Origin: Sulfuritalea sp.
GTDB taxonomy: Bacteria; Pseudomonadota; Gammaproteobacteria; Burkholderiales; Rhodocyclaceae
Direction: 5' to 3'
NCBI RefSeq assembly: GCF_017302275.1
Contig: NZ_JAFLDR010000021.1
Location: forward strand, 1-64,000
Length of the DNA: 64,000 nt
How positions within the stretch are numbered: the first letter of the stretch is position 1; every line of letters starts with the position of its first letter. Positions 29,317 to 37,176 of the stretch are shown here, piece after piece. Below the pieces are notes generated by a model. The model saw only the letters and a program-made list of their open reading frames with translations. It did no database searches and was not told where the DNA came from. The position numbers and the translations under genes are program-made.

Positions 29317-30246
29317 ATGGAAATGACGGCGAGTTTGTTGATTGTTGATGACGATCCGTTGATCCGCATGGTGACGCTGGAGCTGTTGGAGTCCTCCGGT
29401 TACGTGCTTGACGCCGTACCGGATGGCATGGCAGCGTGGGAGAAGCTCGATCTCGCCCCCAACCGATTCGACCTGGTTTTGCTGGACAAGCAGATGCCGC
29501 GACTGGACGGCATTTCCCTGCTGAAGCGGCTCAAGTCCGATGCTCGCTTCAAGGACCTGCCGGTGATCATGCTGACCAGCGATGACCGTCAGGAGGACAT
29601 CATCGAAGGCCTTGCCGCGGGAGCCCATTACTACCTGACCAAGCCGTCGACCGAGGATGTGCTGAAAGCCGTCATTGGCAGCGCGTTGGAGGGATTGCAC
29701 CAGAAACGCGAGTTGCGCGAACTGGTTGGCCGCCAGGCAAGCAACCTGACGCTGTTGCGCCGGGCGGAGTTCTGTTGCCGAACGCTGTCCGAGGCGCGCG
29801 ACCTTGCGCTGTTGCTGGCCGACGCCAGCATGTACCCCGAGCGAACGGTCAGCGGGTACTCGGAACTCCTGATCAATGCGATCGAGCACGGCAACCTTGG
29901 CATTTCATACGCGGAAAAGAGCGTGTTGCTGACCGAGGGCCGTTGGCTGGAGGAGGTCGAATCGCGCCTGCGGAGCCCCGACTACTCGCGTCTTCTGGTC
30001 AATGTGACCCTCGAGAAGACGGCTGATTCATGCCGCGTGACCATCGCCGATCAGGGCAAGGGCTTCGATTGGCAACTCTACGTCGAATTCAGGCCGGAAC
30101 GGGTTTTCGACCTTCATGGCAGGGGTATCGCGATGTCGAGGGCCATCAGTTTTGACAGCCTTGAATACCTCGGCAATGGCAGCCGCGTGGTAGCCACTGT
30201 TCTCTTGCCCGGGGCGAAGCAGGGAGCGCAGCCGGCGGGTGCCTGA
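29317..30246 (+). CDS. response regulator with C-terminal ATPase domain
   Basis: 309 residues. Receiver domain with Asp11-13 and phospho-acceptor Asp57 (DLVLLDKQMPRLDG); C-terminal HATPase_c-like domain (YSELLINAIEHGNLG, TIADQGKGFDW, HGRGIAMSRA). It lacks a histidine-phosphotransfer region, so it is more likely a serine kinase or anti-sigma type than a histidine kinase. It follows the phosphatase gene after 107 bp and is probably part of the same switch. Confidence 0.9.
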   Translation: MEMTASLLIVDDDPLIRMVTLELLESSGYVLDAVPDGMAAWEKLDLAPNRFDLVLLDKQMPRLDGISLLKRLKSDARFKDLPVIMLTSDDRQEDIIEGLAAGAHYYLTKPSTEDVLKAVIGSALEGLHQKRELRELVGRQASNLTLLRRAEFCCRTLSEARDLALLLADASMYPERTVSGYSELLINAIEHGNLGISYAEKSVLLTEGRWLEEVESRLRSPDYSRLLVNVTLEKTADSCRVTIADQGKGFDWQLYVEFRPERVFDLHGRGIAMSRAISFDSLEYLGNGSRVVATVLLPGAKQGAQPAGA

Positions 30247-30286
30247 TCGGGCGTCGAGCGCCTTCCGGGTAGCTCCGCGTGGCTCG

Positions 30287-31630
30287 TTAAAGCGCCTTCA
30301 CCAGCACCTTCGAGCGCCGCTGCAGGTTGTACAGCTCGCGCCGCGCGGCCGGCAGTTCGTCGACGCCGGCTTCGGCAAAGCCGCGCTCGATGAACCAGTG
30401 CGCGGTGCGGGTAGTCAGGACGAACAGGCGCTTGAGCTTGAGCTTCCTGGCGCGGGCCTCGATATGGTTGCACAACTGTTCGCCGTAGCCGCTGCGGCGA
30501 AAATCCGGCATCACGGCGAGGCAGGCGAGTTCGGCGGCCTTCTCGGTCGAAAACGGATAGAGCGCGGCGCAACCGACGATGACGCCATCGTGTTCGACCA
30601 CCGAAAAGCGCGGGATCTCCATTTCCAGCCGCTCGCGGCCGCGTTTGACCAGGGTGCCGTCGGCCTCCAACGGCTCGATCAGGCCCAGTATCGCCCCGAC
30701 GTCGTCGATGGTGGCGTCACGCAGCCGCGCCAGCGGGGCGCTGGTCATCACGGTGCCGACGCCGTCGCGCGTAAAAAATTCCATTAGCATGGCGCCGTCG
30801 GCGCGGGCGTCAAGAAAATGCACGCGGCCGATGCCGGCGCGGCAGGCGCGCACGGCGCTGGGCAGCACGCGCGCGATTTCCGGCGCCTGCGCCGCGAGGT
30901 GGCGGCTGGCCAGTTTTTGCGCTTCGTCGGCGGTGAGCGCGTCGAGCAGGGCGCCCTTGGCATTCACCAGTCCGGGGGCGTCGCACAGGTAGATCAGCTT
31001 GTCGGCCTTGACCGCCACGGCAACGGCTTCCGCCACTTCTTCCCAGGCGAGATTGAAGATCTCGCCGGTGGGCGAGGCGCCGATCGGGGTGATCAACACG
31101 ACGTTCTCCTGCGTCAGGTCAGCCTGGATCTCCTCGGCGATCACCTTGCGCACGGCGCCGGTGTATTGGAAATCGATGCCATCGACCACGCCTACCGGGC
31201 GCGCGGTGATGAAGTTGCCGCCGGTGACGCGCAGGAAGGCGCCGGCCATCGGCGTGTTGGGCAGGCCCTGCGAGAGCAGCGCCTCGATCTCGATGCGGGT
31301 CACGCCCATCGCCCGCTTGACGCATTCGAGCGCCCCCGCATCGGTGATGCGCAAGCCCTTGTGGAATCTCGGCGTCAGTCCGCGCGAAAGCATCTCGGCA
31401 TCGATCTGAGGCCGCGCGCCATGCACCAGCACCAGGCGGATGCCCATGCTGTCGAGCAGTGCAATGTCATGGATCAGCGCCTGCGCCGCGCCGGCCTGCA
31501 ATACCTCGCCGCCAAAGGCGATCACGAAGGTACGGCCGCGAAAGGCGTGGATATAAGGGGCGGCCTGGCGTACCCAGGCAACCAGGCGGGCGTCGGTATC
31601 GGGCTGGCTGCTGCGGGTCTCCAGGGTCAT
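30287..31630 (-). CDS. argA: amino-acid N-acetyltransferase (N-acetylglutamate synthase)
   Basis: First step of arginine synthesis: acetyl-CoA plus glutamate gives N-acetylglutamate. 447 residues, as in the classical ArgA. The N-terminal amino-acid-kinase-like domain (TFVIAFGGEVLQAG) binds arginine for feedback control. The C-terminal GNAT domain has VMPDFRRSGYGEQLCNHIEA. The ATG overlaps the stop of pap (ATGA), so the two are translationally coupled. Confidence 0.96.
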   Translation of the reverse strand: MTLETRSSQPDTDARLVAWVRQAAPYIHAFRGRTFVIAFGGEVLQAGAAQALIHDIALLDSMGIRLVLVHGARPQIDAEMLSRGLTPRFHKGLRITDAGALECVKRAMGVTRIEIEALLSQGLPNTPMAGAFLRVTGGNFITARPVGVVDGIDFQYTGAVRKVIAEEIQADLTQENVVLITPIGASPTGEIFNLAWEEVAEAVAVAVKADKLIYLCDAPGLVNAKGALLDALTADEAQKLASRHLAAQAPEIARVLPSAVRACRAGIGRVHFLDARADGAMLMEFFTRDGVGTVMTSAPLARLRDATIDDVGAILGLIEPLEADGTLVKRGRERLEMEIPRFSVVEHDGVIVGCAALYPFSTEKAAELACLAVMPDFRRSGYGEQLCNHIEARARKLKLKRLFVLTTRTAHWFIERGFAEAGVDELPAARRELYNLQRRSKVLVKAL

Positions 31631-33336
31631 TGGGCAGGTTTGCCTTTCTTCGGTGGGGCCTTCGGGATCGGTACCCGCTTCACCGGAGCGGACGGTCGGG
31701 GCGGGCGCCGGGAGGCGGCGGACTTTGCCGCCGGTTTAGGCGCGGGCGCGCCCGCCTTGCCTTCCTTGCCAGTCGCGGCGACCTTGCCCGGCTTGGGGGA
31801 CTTTTTGGTCCTTGAATCCTTGGCAGGTTTTTCGGGTTTGGCGCGCGGCACCGCCTTGCCTTCCAGTTCCGCTTCGAGACGTTCGCATATCGTGCGCAGC
31901 ACCTTGACCCGGGCGTATCCCTTGTCATTGGCTTCGACCAGGGTCCACGGCGCGATGCCGGTGCTGGTGCGGTCGACCATGTCGCAGATCGCTTCCTGGT
32001 AGGCGTCCCACTTCTCGCGGTTGCGCCAGTCTTCCTCGGTGATCTTGAAGCGCTTGAACTCGATCTTCTCCCGTTCCTTGAATCGCTTCAGCTGCTCTTC
32101 CTGGCTGATCTGCAGCCAGAATTTGACGACGATGACGCCGGCATCGGATATGTCGTGCTCGAAATCGTTGATCTCGGAATAGGCACGCAGCCAGTCGGCT
32201 TCGGCGCAAAAGCCTTCGACGCGCTCCACCAGCACGCGGCCGTACCAGGTACGATCGAAGATCGCCACCCGGCCCTTGCGCGGGATGTGCCGCCAGAAGC
32301 GCCACAGGTAGGGCTGTGCGCGCTCTTCCTCGGTCGGCGCCGCCACCGGGATGATCTGGTAGTCACGCGCATCCATGCTGGCGGCGATGCGGCGAATGGC
32401 GCCACCCTTGCCGGCGGCATCGGCCCCCTCGAAGGCGCACAGGAGGGCGCGTCCCTTGAAGCGCGGGTCGCGCACCAGTTCGGACAGGCGGCCCTGCCAT
32501 TTTGCAAGCTGCTCCTCGTAATCCTTTTCACTCATCGCGTGTTTCAGGTTGAGCTCGGAAAGCACGTTGCGCCCGTCGATATTCACCCGCATGGGAGGCG
32601 CCACTGGAGTCGTGTGCTTGTCGAAATTGCCCAGGCGCTGGCGAATCGATTCGAGCAGGATCTTGCCGGTCGTCATCGAGCGGTAGCGGTCGTCCTCGCC
32701 CTCGATGATGGTCCACGGCGCCCACGGCGTGTTGGTCATGCGCAGCACATGGCCGACCACGTCCTGCAGCTTGTCGTAGGTCTTGAGCCGGTCCCAGTTC
32801 CACTTGGTGACGCGCCAGGCGGTCTTCGGATCCTTCTCCAACGCCTTCAGGCGACGTTTCTGGCCGTCCTTGGTGAGGTGGAACCAGAACTTCAGCACCA
32901 GCGCGCCTTCATTGACCAGCATGGCCTCGAAGCGGTTGATCTGGTCGATGCGCGCGTCCATGTCGGCCTTGCTCATGGTGCCGTCGAGACGGTCGTGGAT
33001 CGGGCTGGAATACCAGGAACCGGCGAAGATGCCGACCCGTCCCTTGGGCGGCAGGGCGCGCCAGTAGCGCCACATGAAAGGCCGCGCGCTTTCCTCGTCG
33101 GTTGGCGCCGAGAAGGCCAGGGTGGAAATGAAGCGCGGGTCCATCCACTCGTAAAGGATGTTGATGGTCTCGCCCTTGCCGGCGCCGTCCTGGCCGCTGA
33201 CCAGCACGATGACCGGGATCTTGCCGTTTTCCTTCAGGTCGTACTGCGCATCCTGGAGGGCGGCGCGCAGCGCCGGCAATTCCTTCTTGTAGGTTCCCTT
33301 GTCGATCTTGTGACCGATTTCCGCAGATTCGAACAT
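31627..33336 (-). CDS. pap: polyphosphate:AMP phosphotransferase (two-domain PPK2)
   Basis: Transfers phosphate from polyphosphate to AMP, giving ADP. Two tandem PPK2 domains, each with a Walker A loop (SGQDGAGKGE and EGADAAGKGG) and the lid region FDRTWYGRV in the second, are the class II PPK2 (PAP) layout. ATG 33336 is chosen over 33351 because it makes an ATGA overlap with the rsmE stop and begins MFESAEIGHKIDK, the usual N-terminus. About 75 residues of Lys/Pro/Ala-rich tail extend beyond the usual ~495, an oddity discussed in the findings. Confidence 0.94.
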   Translation of the reverse strand: MFESAEIGHKIDKGTYKKELPALRAALQDAQYDLKENGKIPVIVLVSGQDGAGKGETINILYEWMDPRFISTLAFSAPTDEESARPFMWRYWRALPPKGRVGIFAGSWYSSPIHDRLDGTMSKADMDARIDQINRFEAMLVNEGALVLKFWFHLTKDGQKRRLKALEKDPKTAWRVTKWNWDRLKTYDKLQDVVGHVLRMTNTPWAPWTIIEGEDDRYRSMTTGKILLESIRQRLGNFDKHTTPVAPPMRVNIDGRNVLSELNLKHAMSEKDYEEQLAKWQGRLSELVRDPRFKGRALLCAFEGADAAGKGGAIRRIAASMDARDYQIIPVAAPTEEERAQPYLWRFWRHIPRKGRVAIFDRTWYGRVLVERVEGFCAEADWLRAYSEINDFEHDISDAGVIVVKFWLQISQEEQLKRFKEREKIEFKRFKITEEDWRNREKWDAYQEAICDMVDRTSTGIAPWTLVEANDKGYARVKVLRTICERLEAELEGKAVPRAKPEKPAKDSRTKKSPKPGKVAATGKEGKAGAPAPKPAAKSAASRRPPRPSAPVKRVPIPKAPPKKGKPAQ

Positions 33337-34064
33337 CACCAATCTCCCCAAAGTGCCATCATTGCCGCCACCGCGCCGGGTCCGGCGGTCTCGGTGCGCA
33401 GCACCCGCGGTCCCAGCCTAATCGCATGGAAGCCGGCGGCATGCGCAGCGAGCAACTCGCTTTCCTCGAAGCCGCCCTCCGGGCCAACCAGCAGGCTGAT
33501 CGGCGCATCCGGCGCGGCGACATCGCGCAGAAAGCCGCCGGCGCCCGGCGCACAAATGAACCGCAGCCCATTCTCCCGCGCCGCGATGCCGAGGTATTGC
33601 GGCAGATCAAGGATAGGCGCCACGGCCGGAATGCGGTTGCGCCCGGACTGCTCGCAGGCGGCGATGGCGATGTTGCGCCAGTGTTCGACGCGACGCTCGG
33701 CGCGCTCGCCGGAAAGCCGGATGACGCTGCGTCTTGCCGCCACCGGCTGGATGCGCGCGATGCCGAGCTCGACGGCCTTCTGCACCACGAAATCCATCTT
33801 GTCGCCGGCGGGCAGGGCCTGCACCAGCGTCAGCACCAGCGGCGGCTCGCATTCCGCATCGTCGAACTCGACCAGGTTGGCGCGCAGGGCCTTGCCCGCC
33901 GGATGCAGGGTCGCGCGCCATTGGCCGCCTCGACCGTCGAACAGGATTGCCGTGTCGCCGGCGCCGACTCTGAGGACTTTCAGGGCATGATGTGCCGCCA
34001 CGGCCGCCAGTTCGACCGTGGCGCCGGGGTGGAGCGGAAAGGGGCAGAAGAATCTCGGTATCAT
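33336..34064 (-). CDS. rsmE: 16S rRNA (uracil1498-N3)-methyltransferase
   Basis: 242 residues from ATG 34064, the usual RsmE length (243 in E. coli). The SPOUT-fold signatures are LLVGPEGGFEESEL and LGPRVLRTETAGPGAV. A much longer upstream frame is ignored because its extra part has no family match. The gene contains a dispersed-word copy, read as RVGAGDTA, at a place where E. coli RsmE has RMGPGQAL: the alignment shows no length change, so the word replaced sequence rather than being inserted. First gene of rsmE-pap-argA. Confidence 0.96.
   Translation of the reverse strand: MIPRFFCPFPLHPGATVELAAVAAHHALKVLRVGAGDTAILFDGRGGQWRATLHPAGKALRANLVEFDDAECEPPLVLTLVQALPAGDKMDFVVQKAVELGIARIQPVAARRSVIRLSGERAERRVEHWRNIAIAACEQSGRNRIPAVAPILDLPQYLGIAARENGLRFICAPGAGGFLRDVAAPDAPISLLVGPEGGFEESELLAAHAAGFHAIRLGPRVLRTETAGPGAVAAMMALWGDW
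33949..33971 (-). repeat. dispersed 23-bp word, copy in rsmE
   Basis: The plus strand reads GCCGT, GTC, GCCGGCGCCGACTCT. rsmE, on the minus strand, reads it as RVGAGDTA. Confidence 0.8.
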
Positions 34065-34212
34065 TGGCGGATTATCGCCAAAACAGGGTTTTGGTGCTGC
34101 CCGGAATGCACACGCGAATCCTTGCGGAACCCGGGCCCCGGTTTCGACGCCGGCCGAGCCGAAAGCCGTCGGCGGTGCGGCGAGCGGCCGGAACCACGAT
34201 CGGAGACAAATC

Positions 34213-34770
34213 ATGGTCAGTATTTCCCCGCCCGTATGCGACTTCGGCCGCCCGGCGATCGATTTCGACCTTCCCGGCGTCGACGGCAGGCGGCACACCC
34301 TGGGCAGTACACGCGGCCCCCAAGGATTGCTGGTGATGTTCATCTGCAACCACTGCCCCTACGTCAAGGCCGTGATCCATCGCATCCAGCGCGACGCGCG
34401 GGAGCTCGCCACGCTGGGAGTGGGCTGCATTGCGATCATGAGCAACGACCCGACGGACTATCCCGAGGACTCGTGGGAGAACATGCAGCGGCTGGCGCTC
34501 GACCTGGCGTTCCCCTTTCCCTATGTGCTGGATGCCACGCAGGAGGTGGCGAAGGCCTACGGCGCGGTATGCACGCCGGATTTCTTCGGCTACAACGCCC
34601 GCCTCGAACTCCAGTACCGCGGCAGGCTCGACGAGTCGCGCAAGGAAACCGCGCCCGAAGACGTCCATCGTGACTTGTTCGAGGCGATGCGGCAGGTGGC
34701 CTTGACCGGGCAGGGGCCAGCGCGACAGACGCCGGGCATCGGCTGTTCGATCAAGTGGAAGACGGCATGA
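34213..34770 (+). CDS. thioredoxin-like AhpC/TSA-family protein
   Basis: 185 residues with the motif ICNHCPYVKA, a CxxC pair at the start of the first helix of a thioredoxin fold, and no signal peptide, so cytoplasmic. The segment VCTPDFFGY is typical of this thioredoxin-family subgroup. Probable thiol-disulfide reductase or peroxidase; substrate unknown. ATG 34213 is used because the fold begins there. The stop overlaps the next ATG (ATGA). Confidence 0.9.
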   Translation: MVSISPPVCDFGRPAIDFDLPGVDGRRHTLGSTRGPQGLLVMFICNHCPYVKAVIHRIQRDARELATLGVGCIAIMSNDPTDYPEDSWENMQRLALDLAFPFPYVLDATQEVAKAYGAVCTPDFFGYNARLELQYRGRLDESRKETAPEDVHRDLFEAMRQVALTGQGPARQTPGIGCSIKWKTA

Positions 34771-35330
34771 AAGCCTTTCGCGGCCGGTTTGCGGCAGGCC
34801 TCCTGCTGGTCCTTTTGATGGGGTCGGCCGTGGCCCAGAACGACAACCTGCTGATACAGATGCTGCCGGCGGGAGGGTTCCGGGTCTGGCACGGCGACGG
34901 GTCGTCCGTGCTGAGTGACGACGAAGTGATGCTGCTTGATTCCCTGGCCGAACCGCAGGGCAGCGCGCCGATCACTACATCGCTCGGCGCGGCGCGTGCG
35001 CGCAGCACCGAACAGGGAGTGGTCATCGAGCTCGCAGACGCAACTGCGGACAAGGCGCTGCTGGTCGATCGAGACGCCTGCGGTCATCTCAAGACCTGGC
35101 ATTCCGAGGGCAGGATGCAGATCAGCGAGAATCAGGCAATCGACCTGGTGATGGCGGCGGTGCCCGGCGGTGGTCCGCGCATGGTGCTGGACGAGCAGCA
35201 CCATGCCAAGAGTTTTCTGACCAACCTCGGCGTCATGGTCGCAATCTGGCGTCCGCGGAGCGCCGCGAGCCGGGCGCAGGATGTGCCGGCGGCTATCGAT
35301 CCACCTGCGGGCCGACTTGCGCCGCAATAA
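34767..35330 (+). CDS. small exported protein of unknown function
   Basis: 187 residues starting MKAFRGRFAAGLLLVLLMGS, a clear signal peptide with a likely cleavage after AVAQ. The mature part is soluble with no cysteine pair except one Cys in RDACGH. I recognise no domain. It is coupled to the thioredoxin-like gene by an ATGA overlap, and its 3' end overlaps the 3' end of cbbR on the other strand by 38 bp. Confidence 0.7.
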   Translation: MKAFRGRFAAGLLLVLLMGSAVAQNDNLLIQMLPAGGFRVWHGDGSSVLSDDEVMLLDSLAEPQGSAPITTSLGAARARSTEQGVVIELADATADKALLVDRDACGHLKTWHSEGRMQISENQAIDLVMAAVPGGGPRMVLDEQHHAKSFLTNLGVMVAIWRPRSAASRAQDVPAAIDPPAGRLAPQ

Positions 35331-36222
35331 GGCGCGAGCCCTCGCTGTCCATGAACTCGACGAAGGCGGTGGCCGCCGGCATAAGCCGCTTGTCGGTGCG
35401 ATAGACCAGGCGCCACTGTCGCTTGACCGGCGTGTCCCGAACATTGAGTACGACAAGGCGACCGACCGAACGTTCGAGGCCGATGGTGTGCTCCGAAATG
35501 AAGGACAGGCCCAGCCCGGCCATCACGGCCTGCTTGATGGTCTCGTTGCTGCCCAGTTCCATGAACGCCGCGGGCGCCACCTTGTGTTCGTCGAGGAAGC
35601 GCTCCAGCGCAACGCGCGTGCCGGACCCGGGTTCGCGGATCAGCAGGGCTTCTTCTGCAAGCAGCTTCGGGTCGATGCGGCGCCTGTCGGCAAGCCGGTG
35701 GTCCCGCGCCGCGATGAAAACCAGCGGATGCTCGGCGAATATCTTGGCGACGGTTTCGAAATCTCCCGGAGGCGTACCCATGATCGCCAGGTCGATGTCG
35801 TTCTCCGCCAGATGACGGACGACGGTGCCGCGATTGCTCACGGTCAGGCTCAGCTCGACCCCTGGGTGGCGGCGGCGGAATTCGGCCAGCAGCGAAGGTG
35901 CGAAATACTTGGCGGTGCTGACCACGCCGATCTTCAGGCGTCCGGCTTCGACGCCCTTGAGCGCCGCCATGGCTTCGCCGGCTTCGCGCAACTGCTCGGC
36001 GATGCGCCGCGCCTGGCGGGCGATCTCCTCGCCGGCAGCGGTCAGGCGCACCTTCTTTCCCGCCTGCTCGGTCAGTGGCAGGCCGGCCAGGTCTTCCAGT
36101 GCCTGCACCTGCATCGATACCGCCGGCTGCGTCAGGTGCAGTTCTTCGGCGGCGCGCGAGAACGAGAGGTTGCGGGCAACCGCCTCGAATATTTTCAGCT
36201 GGCGCAGGGTGACGTTTTTCAT
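35293..36222 (-). CDS. cbbR: LysR-type transcriptional regulator CbbR
   Basis: 309 residues from ATG 36222, starting MKNVTLRQLKIFEAVARNLS. Winged helix-turn-helix at 1-60 (SFSRAAEELHLTQPAVSMQV) and a LysR substrate-binding domain. It is divergent from cbbY and directly upstream of the RuBisCO genes, as CbbR normally is. CbbR activates Calvin genes in response to metabolites such as NADPH, RuBP or phosphoenolpyruvate, depending on species. The matching operator is seen at three promoters in this window. The 3' end overlaps the exported-protein gene. Confidence 0.95.
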   Translation of the reverse strand: MKNVTLRQLKIFEAVARNLSFSRAAEELHLTQPAVSMQVQALEDLAGLPLTEQAGKKVRLTAAGEEIARQARRIAEQLREAGEAMAALKGVEAGRLKIGVVSTAKYFAPSLLAEFRRRHPGVELSLTVSNRGTVVRHLAENDIDLAIMGTPPGDFETVAKIFAEHPLVFIAARDHRLADRRRIDPKLLAEEALLIREPGSGTRVALERFLDEHKVAPAAFMELGSNETIKQAVMAGLGLSFISEHTIGLERSVGRLVVLNVRDTPVKRQWRLVYRTDKRLMPAATAFVEFMDSEGSRLIAAQVGPQVDR

Positions 36223-36273
36223 GCTGAGAGGGCTCCCGGGAAACGGATGGGCGGCTTCGCAAACTTGCCTCAT

Positions 36274-36310
36274 CTTATCATCGCCATAAGAAACCATGAC
36301 TGGCGCTTAT
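36274..36310 (+). promoter_or_regulatory. CbbR-type operator between cbbR and cbbY
   Basis: CTTAT, 7 bp, ATAAG (36274-36290) is a perfect inverted repeat holding the LysR T-N11-A core. A further CTTAT lies at 36306-36310, exactly 32 bp from the first. The same layout recurs at 37045 and 43220. Confidence 0.8.
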
Positions 36311-36337
36311 GGGTTACCGGCAGCTATGCTGTCGTCC

Positions 36338-37057
36338 ATGCTTGAAGCCCTGATCTTCGATGTCGATGGCACGCTGGCCGATACCGAGCGCGACGGCCAT
36401 CGTCCGGCTTTCAACGCCGCCTTTGCCGAGATGGGGCTGGATTGGCACTGGGACGCGGCCCTCTACGGCGAACTGCTGGAAGTGACCGGAGGCAAGGAGC
36501 GCATCCGCTTCTTCTGCGAACGGCATGAGCCGGAGTTTCTGCAGCAGGCGGATGCAGAGGTCCGCATCAGGGAGCTGCATGCCGCCAAGACGCGGCATTA
36601 TGTGGAACTTTGCGCGCAGGGCATTCCGCTGCGCCCCGGGGTCGAACGCCTGTTGCGCGAAGCGAGGGCAGCCGGCCTGCGTTTGGCCATTGCCACCACC
36701 ACCACGCCGGAAAACATCAGCGCCTTGCTGGCCCCGGACTTGCTGGCGCTGTTCGAAAAAGTCGGCGCCGGCGATACGGTGCCGAACAAGAAGCCGGCGC
36801 CGGACATCTACCAGTGGGTGCTGGCCCAACTGGGCCTGCCGGCTGCGGCCTGCCTCGCCATCGAGGATTCCGCGAACGGCCTCAGGGCCAGTCGCGGCGC
36901 CGGCCTGGCGACCGTGATCACGCGCACGGCCTACACCGATGACCACGATTTTTCCGGCGCCTTGGCGATACTGCCCGACCTCGACGGGGTGACGCTGGAG
37001 ACCCTGCGCCGGATCCACGGCAATGGAATTGATATAAGTGCAAACTTATCATCGTAA
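36338..37057 (+). CDS. cbbY: xylulose-1,5-bisphosphate phosphatase CbbY (HAD superfamily)
   Basis: 239 residues from ATG 36338. HAD motif I is ALIFDVDGTLADTE, with two catalytic Asp; the conserved CbbY segment GDTVPNKKPAPDIYQWVL is present, with later motifs AIEDSANGL. CbbY destroys xylulose-1,5-bisphosphate, a misfire product of RuBisCO that blocks the enzyme. It is the first gene downstream of the CbbR operator and ends inside the next operator, in front of cbbL. A dispersed-word copy encodes EKVGAGDTV. Confidence 0.93.
   Translation: MLEALIFDVDGTLADTERDGHRPAFNAAFAEMGLDWHWDAALYGELLEVTGGKERIRFFCERHEPEFLQQADAEVRIRELHAAKTRHYVELCAQGIPLRPGVERLLREARAAGLRLAIATTTTPENISALLAPDLLALFEKVGAGDTVPNKKPAPDIYQWVLAQLGLPAAACLAIEDSANGLRASRGAGLATVITRTAYTDDHDFSGALAILPDLDGVTLETLRRIHGNGIDISANLSS
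36758..36780 (+). repeat. dispersed 23-bp word, copy in cbbY
   Basis: Reads AAAGTCGGCGCCGGC, then GAT, then ACGGT. It coincides with a conserved CbbY segment, so this copy may be partly fortuitous. Confidence 0.6.
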
Positions 37058-37081
37058 TCAGAATTAGTGAATTGTATTTAT
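37045..37081 (+). promoter_or_regulatory. CbbR-type operator upstream of cbbL
   Basis: CTTAT, 7 bp, ATCAG (37045-37061) is one base from the perfect repeat, with TTTAT at 37077-37081, again 32 bp from the first arm. An extra ATAAG lies just upstream (37034-37038) and forms ATAAG-N6-CTTAT with the first arm. Confidence 0.75.
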
Positions 37082-37176
37082 GATCTGTTTTCTTCATCAT
37101 TCACCGATATCAGGCATTTCGAACCCGACAGCACCCTTTTTCTAGTCAAACCATTCCCACCGCATTGGAGGACCAC

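Noticed and set aside
36296-36337. Upstream ATG starts for cbbY (36296, 36326)
   Set aside because: The first would lie inside the CbbR operator, and the family N-terminus begins at 36338.
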